A stretch of DNA of 13,825 bases, from positions 1 to 13,825 of the forward strand of contig VAXD01000033.1 in assembly GCA_005884155.1 (NCBI GenBank), in the 5' to 3' direction. Positions 6,487-13,635 of this stretch are shown here, piece after piece (the first letter of the stretch is position 1; the number at the start of each line of letters is the position of its first letter). A model generated the notes under the pieces. It was not told the DNA's origin and did no database searches. It saw nothing but the letters and a program-made list of their open reading frames with translations. The stretch comes from Actinomycetota bacterium. GTDB lineage: Bacteria; Actinomycetota; Thermoleophilia; Gaiellales; Gaiellaceae. Position numbers and translations under genes: made by a program.

Positions 6487-7376
6487 CCGTAACCGTGGGC
6501 CGCTTTGTAGGCGTTGAACGCCGCGAGGCTCGCGGTGAAGAAGTGGTGCTTCTTGTCCGGCTTGCGCACGTAGTAGAGGTAGTCGACGTGCGCCGGGTGC
6601 GCGGCCGCCTGCATCGACGCGAGCCCGGGGTTCCCGATCGGCGTCGGCGGCAGCCCGAAGTGGCCGGCGATCGCGCTCGTGTTGTATGGGCCGGGTGTCT
6701 CCAGCTGCGACTGGTGGATCGACTCGGTCGGCGGGATGTGCAGCCCGTAGCGGAGCGTCGCATCGATCCCGAGCTGCATCCGGTCGTGCAGCCGGTTGTA
6801 GATCACCGCCGAGACCAGTTGGCGCTCCTCGGGCGCGGCCGTTTCCTCTTCGATCATCGACGCGATGATCAGGACGTCATACGGCGTCAGGTTCTTGGAC
6901 CGCGCGTAGGCGAGGTTGACGTTCGGCCAGCTCCGCTGGAACGCCTGGAGCTGGCGCGAGGCGAGCTGCGCCGAGGTCGTCTTCCGGGTGAAGTCGTAGG
7001 TCGCCGGGAAGAGGAAGCCCTCGAGCGGATGGCGCCCAAAGCCTGGGATGAAGCGCGGCCTGCTCGTAGCGGCGAGATAGGTCATGGCGGCGAGCTTGGG
7101 CTCGTGGCCCCGCTCACGCTGCGCGATCTTCGCGACGACCCCGACGCGCTCCGCCATCTGGACCCGCGTGAAGCCTTCCGGGAAGACGACCCGGAACGGC
7201 TTAGGCGTCAGCGGCGTCGTCGGAGGCTGGGCCTTCGTCCCGCCGCCGCCCTTGATGCTCGCGACCGCAAACCACGCGATCGCGAAGCCTGCGATCAGGA
7301 CGGCGATCGCCGCGAACCGGCGCCGGTAGATGACCGAGCGCGGCGTGCGGCGAGGTGGCCGCTGCCGCGGCGGCAT
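6483..7376 (-). CDS. mltG: Endolytic peptidoglycan transglycosylase MltG
   Basis: A 297-residue membrane-anchored lytic transglycosylase that cuts nascent glycan strands and sets their length. A basic proline/arginine-rich cytoplasmic N-terminus (1-20) precedes one transmembrane helix (about 21-40). A LysM-like region (about 60-110) and the YceG catalytic domain follow. The catalytic glutamate is E176 in ASMIEEETA, followed by ERQLVSAVIYNRLHDRMQLGIDATLRYG (184-211) and the YNTSAIAGHFGLPPTPIGNPGLASMQAA block, also family-typical. The frame is open upstream to 7475, but ATG 7376 is preferred: it overlaps the original ruvX stop as TGATG and has AAGGGAG just upstream, though the spacing is short. 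The 3' end overlaps aroE by 4 nt. Confidence 0.94.
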   Translation of the reverse strand: MPPRQRPPRRTPRSVIYRRRFAAIAVLIAGFAIAWFAVASIKGGGGTKAQPPTTPLTPKPFRVVFPEGFTRVQMAERVGVVAKIAQRERGHEPKLAAMTYLAATSRPRFIPGFGRHPLEGFLFPATYDFTRKTTSAQLASRQLQAFQRSWPNVNLAYARSKNLTPYDVLIIASMIEEETAAPEERQLVSAVIYNRLHDRMQLGIDATLRYGLHIPPTESIHQSQLETPGPYNTSAIAGHFGLPPTPIGNPGLASMQAAAHPAHVDYLYYVRKPDKKHHFFTASLAAFNAYKAAHGYG

Positions 7377-7689
7377 CACTCCCTTGGGGCGCTCGACCAC
7401 TCGAGATAGCTCGACAGCAGGTGCGCGGCGGCTCGGGCATCGTCCGGGCCGGGGACCGTCTGGGCGAGGCGTCACGCGCCTGCTCGCCGCGCTCGCCGCG
7501 AAGCGTCAGCGGGAGCCCGACGACCACGCGCTCGGCCTCCTCCTCGCGCACGAGCTCCGCGATCCGGGCGAGACCGGATTCGCTCGCCGCGCGCTCGACC
7601 ACGCCGATGGGACGCGCGATCGTCCCGGTCGGGTCCGAGACGGCGACACCCGTCCGCGCCGAGCCGTAGTCGAGCGCCAAGACCTTCAC
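7376..7689 (-). pseudogene. ruvX: ruvX/yqgF with internal deletion and frameshift (Holliday-junction resolvase fold, pre-16S rRNA nuclease)
   Basis: The GTG start at 7689 overlaps the alaS stop as GTGA. The first 73 codons are good RuvX: VKVLALDYGSARTGVAVSDP with catalytic D7, then ERVVVGLPLTLRGERGEQARD (53-73). After about base 7471 this frame becomes unrelated and stays open into mltG until TAA at 7203-7201 (162 codons). The RuvX C-terminus reappears in another frame: RLAQTVPGP, then DDARAAAHLLSSYLEW and a TGA at 7378-7376 overlapping mltG as TGATG. The two parts total only about 104 codons against the usual 135-145. The segment with the F--L--PV strand and the DER-T motif is absent from all frames. 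RuvX is normally a 16S rRNA-processing nuclease and often essential. This is either a true inactivating deletion or an assembly error. Confidence 0.85.
7482..7499. repeat. 9-bp perfect tandem repeat beside the ruvX lesion
   Basis: GCTCGCCGC occurs twice in direct succession (7482-7490 and 7491-7499), about 10 nt from the inferred ruvX deletion junction. It encodes the RGERGE stretch of the normal RuvX motif, so it need not be an insertion. As a short GC-rich tandem repeat it could favour slippage or misassembly at this spot. Confidence 0.6.
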
Positions 7690-10211
7690 GCGAGCGCCCG
7701 GCGCAGGGCCTCCTCGGCCTTCGCCAGCGCGTCGCCGAGCTTCTCCGGGTTCTTGCCTCCCGCCCGCGCCATCGTCGCCCGGCCGCCCCCGCCGCCGCCT
7801 ACCTCGGCTGCGGCCTCGCGGATGACCGCGACCGCGTCGAGCCGCCCCTCGAGCGAACGATCGAAGTTCGCGACGAGGTGGACACGCCCGTCCTCGGCCG
7901 AGCCGAGCACGACGGCCGCCGGCGCCCGCTCCTGCTTGATCCGGTCGGACTCGGCGAGCAGCGCCTCTCCGTCGACCCCGCTCGCGCTGCCGACGTAAAC
8001 GTTGACGCCGCCGATCTCCTCCTCGCGCGCCGGCTCGACCCTCACCTCGACGCGCTCCTCGCGCCGGCCTCCCTCGCGCCGCACCCGTTCGAGCTCCCCG
8101 CGCAGCTCGTCGACCTCGCGCGAGCGCGCGTGCAACAGCGCGTACGCCTCGCCCGAGGTTACCGCCTCGATCCGGCGCAGGCCGGAGCCGACGGAGCCCT
8201 CGGAGAGGATCGCGAACGGCCCGATCTCCGCGGTCGCGCGCACGTGCGTCCCGCCGCAGAGCTCGCGCGAGTAGCCGTCGATCTCGACCAGCCGCACCTC
8301 GTCGCCGTACTTCTCGCCGAAGAGCATCATCGCGCCGAGCCGCCGCGCTTCCTCCAGGGGGACGATGAACGCTCGCACCGGCAGGTTCTCGAAGACCTTC
8401 TCGTTGACTCGCCGCTCGACCTCCTCGCGCTCCTCGGGCGTCAACGCCTGCGGGTGAGTGAAGTCGAAGCGCAGCTTGTCGGGCCGCACCGCCGAGCCGG
8501 CCTGCTTCGCGTGCTCGCCGAGGACCTCCTGAAGCGCCTTGTGCAGCAGGTGGGTCGCCGTATGGTTCGCCATCGTCGGGAAGCGCACCAGCCACGGCAC
8601 GACTGCCCGCACGCGCATGCCCTGGCGAAAGCCCTCGCCCTCGAACGTGAGCACCTGGTCGCCGTCCGGCAGGCTCAGCGCGGAGATGAGCTCGGCCCGC
8701 GCGCCGCTCTCCTCGTCCTCGATGAAGCCGGCGTCGGAGACCTGCCCGCCGCCCTCGGGGTAGAACGGCGAGCGCTCGAGCTTCGCCTGGAACCGCCCGT
8801 CGCCGAGATCTTCGTAGGCGAGGATCGCCGTCAGCACCTCGGTCTTCTCGTAGCCCACGAACTCGCTCCGCTTCTCGCTACTCACTCGCACGTCGACCGC
8901 CGCCTCCTTCTTGCGGGACCGCTCACGCTGCTCGGCCATCAGCCGGCTGAACCCGTCCACGTCGACGGCGAGGCCGCGCTCGCGCGCCAGCTCCTCCGTC
9001 AGCTCGAGCGGAAAGCCGTAGGTGTCGTGCAGCCGGAATGCGTCGTCGCCCGAGATCCCGTCGCCGGTCGCGATCTCCTCGAAGAGCTTCAGCCCGCGTG
9101 CGAGCGTCTCCGAGAAGCGGTCCTCCTCGGCCGTCAGCACCTGCTGGATCTCGTCGCGGCTCTCGCGCAGGTCCGGATACGCGTCGCCGGCCTGCTCGAT
9201 CACGACGTCTGCGAGCCCGGCCAGGAACGGCGGCTCGAGCCCGATCCGCCCTGCCTGCTGCACCGCACGACGGACGATCCGCCGCATCACGTAGCCGCGC
9301 CCTTCGTTCGACGGCGCGATCCCGTCCGCCGCGAGGAACGTCATCCCGCGCCCATGGTCGGCGAGGATCCGGTGCGCCTTGGTCGCCTGCCCGCTCTCGC
9401 CGTACGCCACCCCTGAGCCGTCGGCGATCCAGCGCATGATCTGCTGGTAGCCGTCCGTGTCGAAGACCGAGTCGACCTGCTGCAGGATCCGCGCCGTGCG
9501 CTCGAGCCCGAGGCCCGTGTCGATGTTCTGCTTCGGCAACGGCGTCAGCGAACCGTCTGCATGTAGCTCGAACTCCATGAAGACGAGGTTCCAGAACTCG
9601 AGGAAGCGGTCGCACTCGCAGCCCGGCTGGCACTCGGGCCGGCGGCAGCCGACCTCCTCGCCCCAGTCGTAGAACATCTCCGAGTCCGGCCCGCACGGCC
9701 CCGGGCCGCCGACCGACCAGAAGTTGTCCGCGCGCGGCAGCCGAACGATCCGCTCCGGCGGCATGCCTTTCCGCTCCCAGTGCGCGATCGCGACCTCGTC
9801 TTCGCCGAGCCCGAGCTCCGGGTCGCCGGCGAAGACCGTCACCCAGATCCGGTCTTGATCGAGCTTCAGCTGGTCGAACATGAACTCCCAGGCGAAGTCG
9901 ATCGCGCCCTCCTTGAAGTACTGGCCGAACGAGAAGTTGCCGAGCATCTCGAAGAAGGTCAGCGTCCTCTTGTTCAGGCCGACGTCGTCGATGTCGGGCG
10001 TGCGGAAGATCTTCTGGACCGTCGTCACCAGAGGCGCAGGCGGCTCCTCGAGCCCGAGGAAGAAGGGCATCAGCGGCTGCATCCCGGCCGAGATCAGGAG
10101 CGTCGAGCGATCGTCGGCGCGCGGGATCAGCGAGTGCGAGGGCCGGAACTCGTGGCCCTTCGACTCGAAGAACGCGCGAAAGCCCGCGCGCAGCTCGGCG
10201 GTCGTGCGCAT
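7686..10211 (-). CDS. alaS: Alanyl-tRNA synthetase
   Basis: An 841-residue cytoplasmic enzyme charging tRNA-Ala, with an editing domain. The class II catalytic core starts MRTTAELRAGFRAFFESKGHE and includes TFFEMLGNFSFGQYFK and the NIDTGLGLERTARILQ block. A four-cysteine insert (C189, C194, C198, C200) precedes RFLEFWNLVFMEF and probably binds zinc. The editing domain has HTATH (H550, H554) and CGGTH (C652, H656) as zinc ligands. The C-Ala domain ends GGGGGGRATMARAGGKNPEKL. The coiled-coil linker before C-Ala is short, which explains a length slightly below the usual 870-900. The frame is open 15 codons further upstream, but the family start is ATG 10211, preceded by a -10-like TAGAAT. The stop overlaps ruvX as GTGA. 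Confidence 0.97.
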   Translation of the reverse strand: MRTTAELRAGFRAFFESKGHEFRPSHSLIPRADDRSTLLISAGMQPLMPFFLGLEEPPAPLVTTVQKIFRTPDIDDVGLNKRTLTFFEMLGNFSFGQYFKEGAIDFAWEFMFDQLKLDQDRIWVTVFAGDPELGLGEDEVAIAHWERKGMPPERIVRLPRADNFWSVGGPGPCGPDSEMFYDWGEEVGCRRPECQPGCECDRFLEFWNLVFMEFELHADGSLTPLPKQNIDTGLGLERTARILQQVDSVFDTDGYQQIMRWIADGSGVAYGESGQATKAHRILADHGRGMTFLAADGIAPSNEGRGYVMRRIVRRAVQQAGRIGLEPPFLAGLADVVIEQAGDAYPDLRESRDEIQQVLTAEEDRFSETLARGLKLFEEIATGDGISGDDAFRLHDTYGFPLELTEELARERGLAVDVDGFSRLMAEQRERSRKKEAAVDVRVSSEKRSEFVGYEKTEVLTAILAYEDLGDGRFQAKLERSPFYPEGGGQVSDAGFIEDEESGARAELISALSLPDGDQVLTFEGEGFRQGMRVRAVVPWLVRFPTMANHTATHLLHKALQEVLGEHAKQAGSAVRPDKLRFDFTHPQALTPEEREEVERRVNEKVFENLPVRAFIVPLEEARRLGAMMLFGEKYGDEVRLVEIDGYSRELCGGTHVRATAEIGPFAILSEGSVGSGLRRIEAVTSGEAYALLHARSREVDELRGELERVRREGGRREERVEVRVEPAREEEIGGVNVYVGSASGVDGEALLAESDRIKQERAPAAVVLGSAEDGRVHLVANFDRSLEGRLDAVAVIREAAAEVGGGGGGRATMARAGGKNPEKLGDALAKAEEALRRALA

Positions 10212-10224
10212 GGGCCCGATTCTA
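10212..10224 (-). promoter_or_regulatory. Candidate leaderless promoter (-10) of alaS and the downstream operon
   Basis: On the minus strand TAGAAT (10224-10219) differs from consensus TATAAT at one position. It is followed by CGGGCCC and the ATG at 10211. The 7-nt spacing and lack of a Shine-Dalgarno suggest a transcript starting at or within a base or two of the start codon. No convincing -35 hexamer is seen 17 nt upstream. It lies in a 43-nt divergent region shared with the cyclase gene. Confidence 0.5.
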
Positions 10225-10243
10225 CGGACGGCGCATCTCGGCC

Positions 10244-10254
10244 TACACTTGCTC
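10244..10254 (+). promoter_or_regulatory. Candidate leaderless promoter (-10) of the cyclase/ATPase gene
   Basis: TACACT (10244-10249) fits TANNNT and lies 5 nt before the ATG at 10255. No Shine-Dalgarno and no recognisable -35 are visible. The -35 position of this promoter would fall on the -10 of the divergent alaS promoter, so the two polymerases probably compete. Confidence 0.45.
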
Positions 10255-13200
10255 ATGGTCGTCTGCCCGAGCTGTGGCAGGGAGAATCCTGAAGGCTTCG
10301 CGTTCTGCGGCTACTGCACCGCTCCCCTGGCCGAACGCAAGCCGGTGCAGCACGAGGAGCGCAAGATCGTCTCCGTCCTCTTCTGCGACCTCGTCGGCTT
10401 CACCGCCGCCTCCGAGCAGCAGGACCCGGAGGACGTGCGCGCCCGCATCCGCCCGTACCACGCCCGCCTCCGGCAGGAAATCGAGCGCTACGGCGGCACC
10501 GTCGAGAAGTTCGTCGGAGACGCGGTGATGGCGGCCTTCGGCGCCCCCGTCGCGCATGAGGACGACGCGGAGCGGGCCGTGCGCGCCGGCCTGCGTATCC
10601 TCGAAGCGATCGCCGAGCTGAACGACGCCGATCCAGGGCTCGACCTGCAGGTGCGCGTGGGAATCAACACGGGAGAGGCGGTGGTCGCGCTCGGAGCGCG
10701 GCCGGAGCAGGGAGAAGGAATCGTGACCGGCGACGTCGTGAACACCGCGTCGAGGATCCAGTCGGCGGCGCCGGTGAATTCGATCGCCGTGAGCGAGCAG
10801 ACCTACCGGTCGACGAGCCGGGTGTTCGAGTACGAGCCGCTGTCGCCCGTGACGGTCAAGGGCAAGGCGGAGCCGCTCCCGCTGTGGCACGCGAAGGCAG
10901 CCCACTCGCGCTTCGGCACCGACGTCGGCGACGGCTTCAGGACGCCGTTCGTCGGGCGCGAGCTCGAGAGACCGCTCCTGATCGGCATCTTCGAGCGTGC
11001 GGCGCAGCAGCGGTCGGTGCAGCTCGTCACGGTGGTCGGCGAGCCCGGGGTTGGCAAGACGCGGCTGTCCGCCGAGCTCGGAGGCTACGTCGACGCCAAG
11101 CCTGGAATCACCCGCTGGCGCCAGGGACGCTGCCTTCCGTACGGCGAGGGGATCACGTTCTGGGCGCTCGGCGAGATCGTCAAGGCGGAGGCCGGGATCC
11201 TCGAGTCGGACTCTGCCGAAGCGGCGCTGGCGAAGCTCGGCAACGCCATCTCGCCGGATGAGCCCGAGCGGCGCTGGCTACTGCAACGGCTGGCGCCGCT
11301 CGTCGGCGTCGAGTCGGCGACGGCCGCCGAGCGTCAAGAGCTGTTCACCGCCTGGCGGCGCTTCCTCGAGGGAGTGGCCGCCGCCACCGAGACCGTCCTG
11401 GTCGTCGACGACCTGCACTGGGCTGATGAAGCGCTGCTCGACTTCCTCGAGCACCTGGTCGAGTGGTCGCAGGACGTGCCGTTGCTCGTCCTCTGCGCAG
11501 CCCGACCGGAGCTCTACGAGCGCCGTCCGGGCTGGGGCGCCGGCCTGCGCAACGCCCACACGATCAACCTCTCACCCCTCTCCGACCAGGAGACCGCCGA
11601 GCTCGTCTCACATCTGACGTCTGTGCTCAGCCCGGAGCTCGAGCAGGCGGTCCTCGAGCGCGCGGGAGGCAACCCTCTCTACGCGGAGGAGTTCGTCCGG
11701 CTCCTCGCAGACCGCGGCGTCGACGCCGACGAGCTCGTGCTCCCCGAGAGCGTGCAGGCCTTGATCGCAGCGCGACTCGACACGCTTTCGCCCGAGCGCA
11801 AGAGCCTGCTTCAGGACGCGGCGGTCCTCGGCAAGGTCTTCTGGGCGGGCGCGCTCGCCGAGATCGGCGTCCGCGAGCTGGGAGACGTCGAGCTCGCGCT
11901 GCACGAGCTGGCGCTGAAGGAGCTCGTCCGCACGGCTCGGACGAGCTCGATGGAGGGCGAGAGCGAGTACTCGTTCTGGCACCTGCTCGTCCGCGACGTC
12001 GCCTACAGCCAGATCCCGCGAGCCGAACGTTCGCGCCGCCACCGCGCCGCCGCGGCCTGGATCGAGCGCAAGGCCGGAGAGCGGGTCGAGGACCTGGCCG
12101 AGGTGCTCGCGTATCACTACCTGCAAGCCCTGGAGCTCGCCGAGGCCGCAGGCGACACGCGACAGGCCGACGAGCTGAGGGTCCCGGCGAGGAATTTCCT
12201 GGCTCTCGCGGCGGAGCGCGCGCTCGGGCTTGACACCGCCCAGGCCGAGGCGCGCCTCGCGCGGGCGCTCGAGCTCACCCCTGCCGACGACCCGGAGCAC
12301 CTGCGGCTGCTCGTTCGCTGGGCGGAAGCGGTTGCTCAAGCAGGACGCGCGCGCGAGGCCGCGGACGCCCTGGACAAGGCGCTCGTCTCGCTGCGCTACC
12401 ACGGTGAAGTCGAGACCACAGCGCAGGCGCTCCAACAGCGCTCACGTGCCTCGCTCCGGCTCGCGGACGGCCTCGGAGTCGACGCCGCCGTCGAGGCGGT
12501 CGACCTGCTCGAGCAGGAGCCGCGCCGGCCGGCTCTGGTGGCGGCCTACACACAGCTGTCCGCCGCCGAATGGCTGAGCGGCTCGTACGCGTCCGCGATC
12601 GAGGCCGCCGATCGCGCGCTCGCGCTCGCGGAAGAACTCGCCCTTCCTGTTCCAGCTCGCGCCGTCGGCTACCGCGGCATGGCCCGCGCCTACCTCGGCG
12701 AGCCCGACGCTATAGACGAGATGGAGCAGGCGTTCGGGATGCTGCTCGAGAGCGGCGCGGGCCGTGACGCCGCGATTATCCAGAACAACCTGGCGATCGC
12801 TCGCTACCCGATCGAGGGCGTCGCTCCTTCCCTGGCCGCATTCGAAGCGGGGATCGGCTTCTGCCGCCAGCGCGGTCTCGTCGAGGCGGAGTGGGCGCTC
12901 GTGACGAACCGTCCCGGCCTGCTCATGGAGCTCGGGCGGCCGGATGAGGCGCTCGCTCAGGCCAGGGAGCTCCTACCGGCTTTCCAAGCGGCCGGCCAGG
13001 CAACCGACGTCGTCGAGCTGCGTGCGGTGGAGCTCGCGATCCGAACCGCTCGGGGCGAAGAGCCGACAACGTCCGAGGTCGAGTGGCTGATCGAGAAAGG
13101 GACATCGGTTCGTCACGTCGACGTCACAACGTTCGCGCTGGCTGTCGGAGCCGGTGCCCTCGCTGCCGAGGCTCCCGACCGCGCGCGACGTGTCCTCGCG

Positions 13201-13635
13201 GAGGTCGCCGAGGTGACCGGCAGCCACCGCACCCCGTACTTCGCGCGAGCGCTTCCCGGAATGGTTCGGACCGCGCTTAGAGCCGCCGGCGACGGACTCG
13301 CCACGCAACTCGTCGAGTGCCTCGACCCCCGCTACGAGCTCGGCCAGCACGCCCTCTGCGCCTCTCGCGCGCGCCTCGCCGAGCACGCCGGAGAGCTCGC
13401 CGAAGCCTCCGCGCTCTATGCCGAAGCGGCCGAACGGTGGGAGTCGTTCGGAAACGTCCTGGAGAGGGCCCACGCCCTGCTCGGACTCGGCCGCTGCCGC
13501 ATCGCAGCCGGACTACCCGGCGCAGAGGCGCCGCTCCGCGAGGCACGAGAGCTGTTCGCCGCGATGGGCTATCGACCCGCCGTTGCCGAAGCCGAGGCCC
13601 TGCTCGAGCCGCTGACGTCGGCGCCCGCGTCCTAG
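10255..13635 (+). CDS. Zinc-ribbon, class III nucleotide cyclase, AAA-type ATPase and helical-repeat signalling protein
   Basis: A 1126-residue cytoplasmic multidomain protein. Residues 4-21 form a four-cysteine zinc ribbon (CPSC...CGYC). A class III cyclase domain (about 37-215) has metal-binding D45 (FCDLVGFT) and D89 (KFVGDAVMAAF), K85 at the purine-recognition position, and N163 and R167 (GDVVNTASR) for transition-state contact, so it looks catalytically competent. An NTPase domain begins PFVGRELE (231-238), with Walker A GEPGVGKT (262-269), Walker B VLVVDDLHWAD (381-391) and GGNPLYAEEF (471-480). From about 645 to the end there are helical TPR-like repeats. Mammalian soluble adenylyl cyclase shares this cyclase-ATPase-repeat order. 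The input signal and purine preference cannot be read. ATG 10255 was chosen because the zinc ribbon starts there; upstream codons lie inside alaS. Confidence 0.9.
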   Translation: MVVCPSCGRENPEGFAFCGYCTAPLAERKPVQHEERKIVSVLFCDLVGFTAASEQQDPEDVRARIRPYHARLRQEIERYGGTVEKFVGDAVMAAFGAPVAHEDDAERAVRAGLRILEAIAELNDADPGLDLQVRVGINTGEAVVALGARPEQGEGIVTGDVVNTASRIQSAAPVNSIAVSEQTYRSTSRVFEYEPLSPVTVKGKAEPLPLWHAKAAHSRFGTDVGDGFRTPFVGRELERPLLIGIFERAAQQRSVQLVTVVGEPGVGKTRLSAELGGYVDAKPGITRWRQGRCLPYGEGITFWALGEIVKAEAGILESDSAEAALAKLGNAISPDEPERRWLLQRLAPLVGVESATAAERQELFTAWRRFLEGVAAATETVLVVDDLHWADEALLDFLEHLVEWSQDVPLLVLCAARPELYERRPGWGAGLRNAHTINLSPLSDQETAELVSHLTSVLSPELEQAVLERAGGNPLYAEEFVRLLADRGVDADELVLPESVQALIAARLDTLSPERKSLLQDAAVLGKVFWAGALAEIGVRELGDVELALHELALKELVRTARTSSMEGESEYSFWHLLVRDVAYSQIPRAERSRRHRAAAAWIERKAGERVEDLAEVLAYHYLQALELAEAAGDTRQADELRVPARNFLALAAERALGLDTAQAEARLARALELTPADDPEHLRLLVRWAEAVAQAGRAREAADALDKALVSLRYHGEVETTAQALQQRSRASLRLADGLGVDAAVEAVDLLEQEPRRPALVAAYTQLSAAEWLSGSYASAIEAADRALALAEELALPVPARAVGYRGMARAYLGEPDAIDEMEQAFGMLLESGAGRDAAIIQNNLAIARYPIEGVAPSLAAFEAGIGFCRQRGLVEAEWALVTNRPGLLMELGRPDEALAQARELLPAFQAAGQATDVVELRAVELAIRTARGEEPTTSEVEWLIEKGTSVRHVDVTTFALAVGAGALAAEAPDRARRVLAEVAEVTGSHRTPYFARALPGMVRTALRAAGDGLATQLVECLDPRYELGQHALCASRARLAEHAGELAEASALYAEAAERWESFGNVLERAHALLGLGRCRIAAGLPGAEAPLREARELFAAMGYRPAVAEAEALLEPLTSAPAS

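Noticed and set aside
5220..7409. A 729-codon plus-strand open frame across aroC, aroE and mltG
   Set aside because: It is antisense to three well-recognised genes, has the Arg/Pro/Ala-rich composition of GC-rich shadow frames and shows no domain.
7690..8595. A long minus-strand frame upstream of and in frame with ruvX
   Set aside because: It is an alternative frame of alaS, extremely Arg/Gly/Ala-rich; RuvX begins at GTG 7689 where its family sequence starts and overlaps the alaS stop.
7878..9416. A 512-codon plus-strand open frame antisense to alaS
   Set aside because: Composition mirrors the codon bias of alaS on the other strand; there is no recognisable motif or plausible ribosome-binding site.
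9880..10254. N-terminal extension of the cyclase gene by 125 codons
   Set aside because: It is antisense to the alaS 5' end, and the zinc-ribbon N-terminus at ATG 10255 with a -10-like hexamer just before it is a better start.
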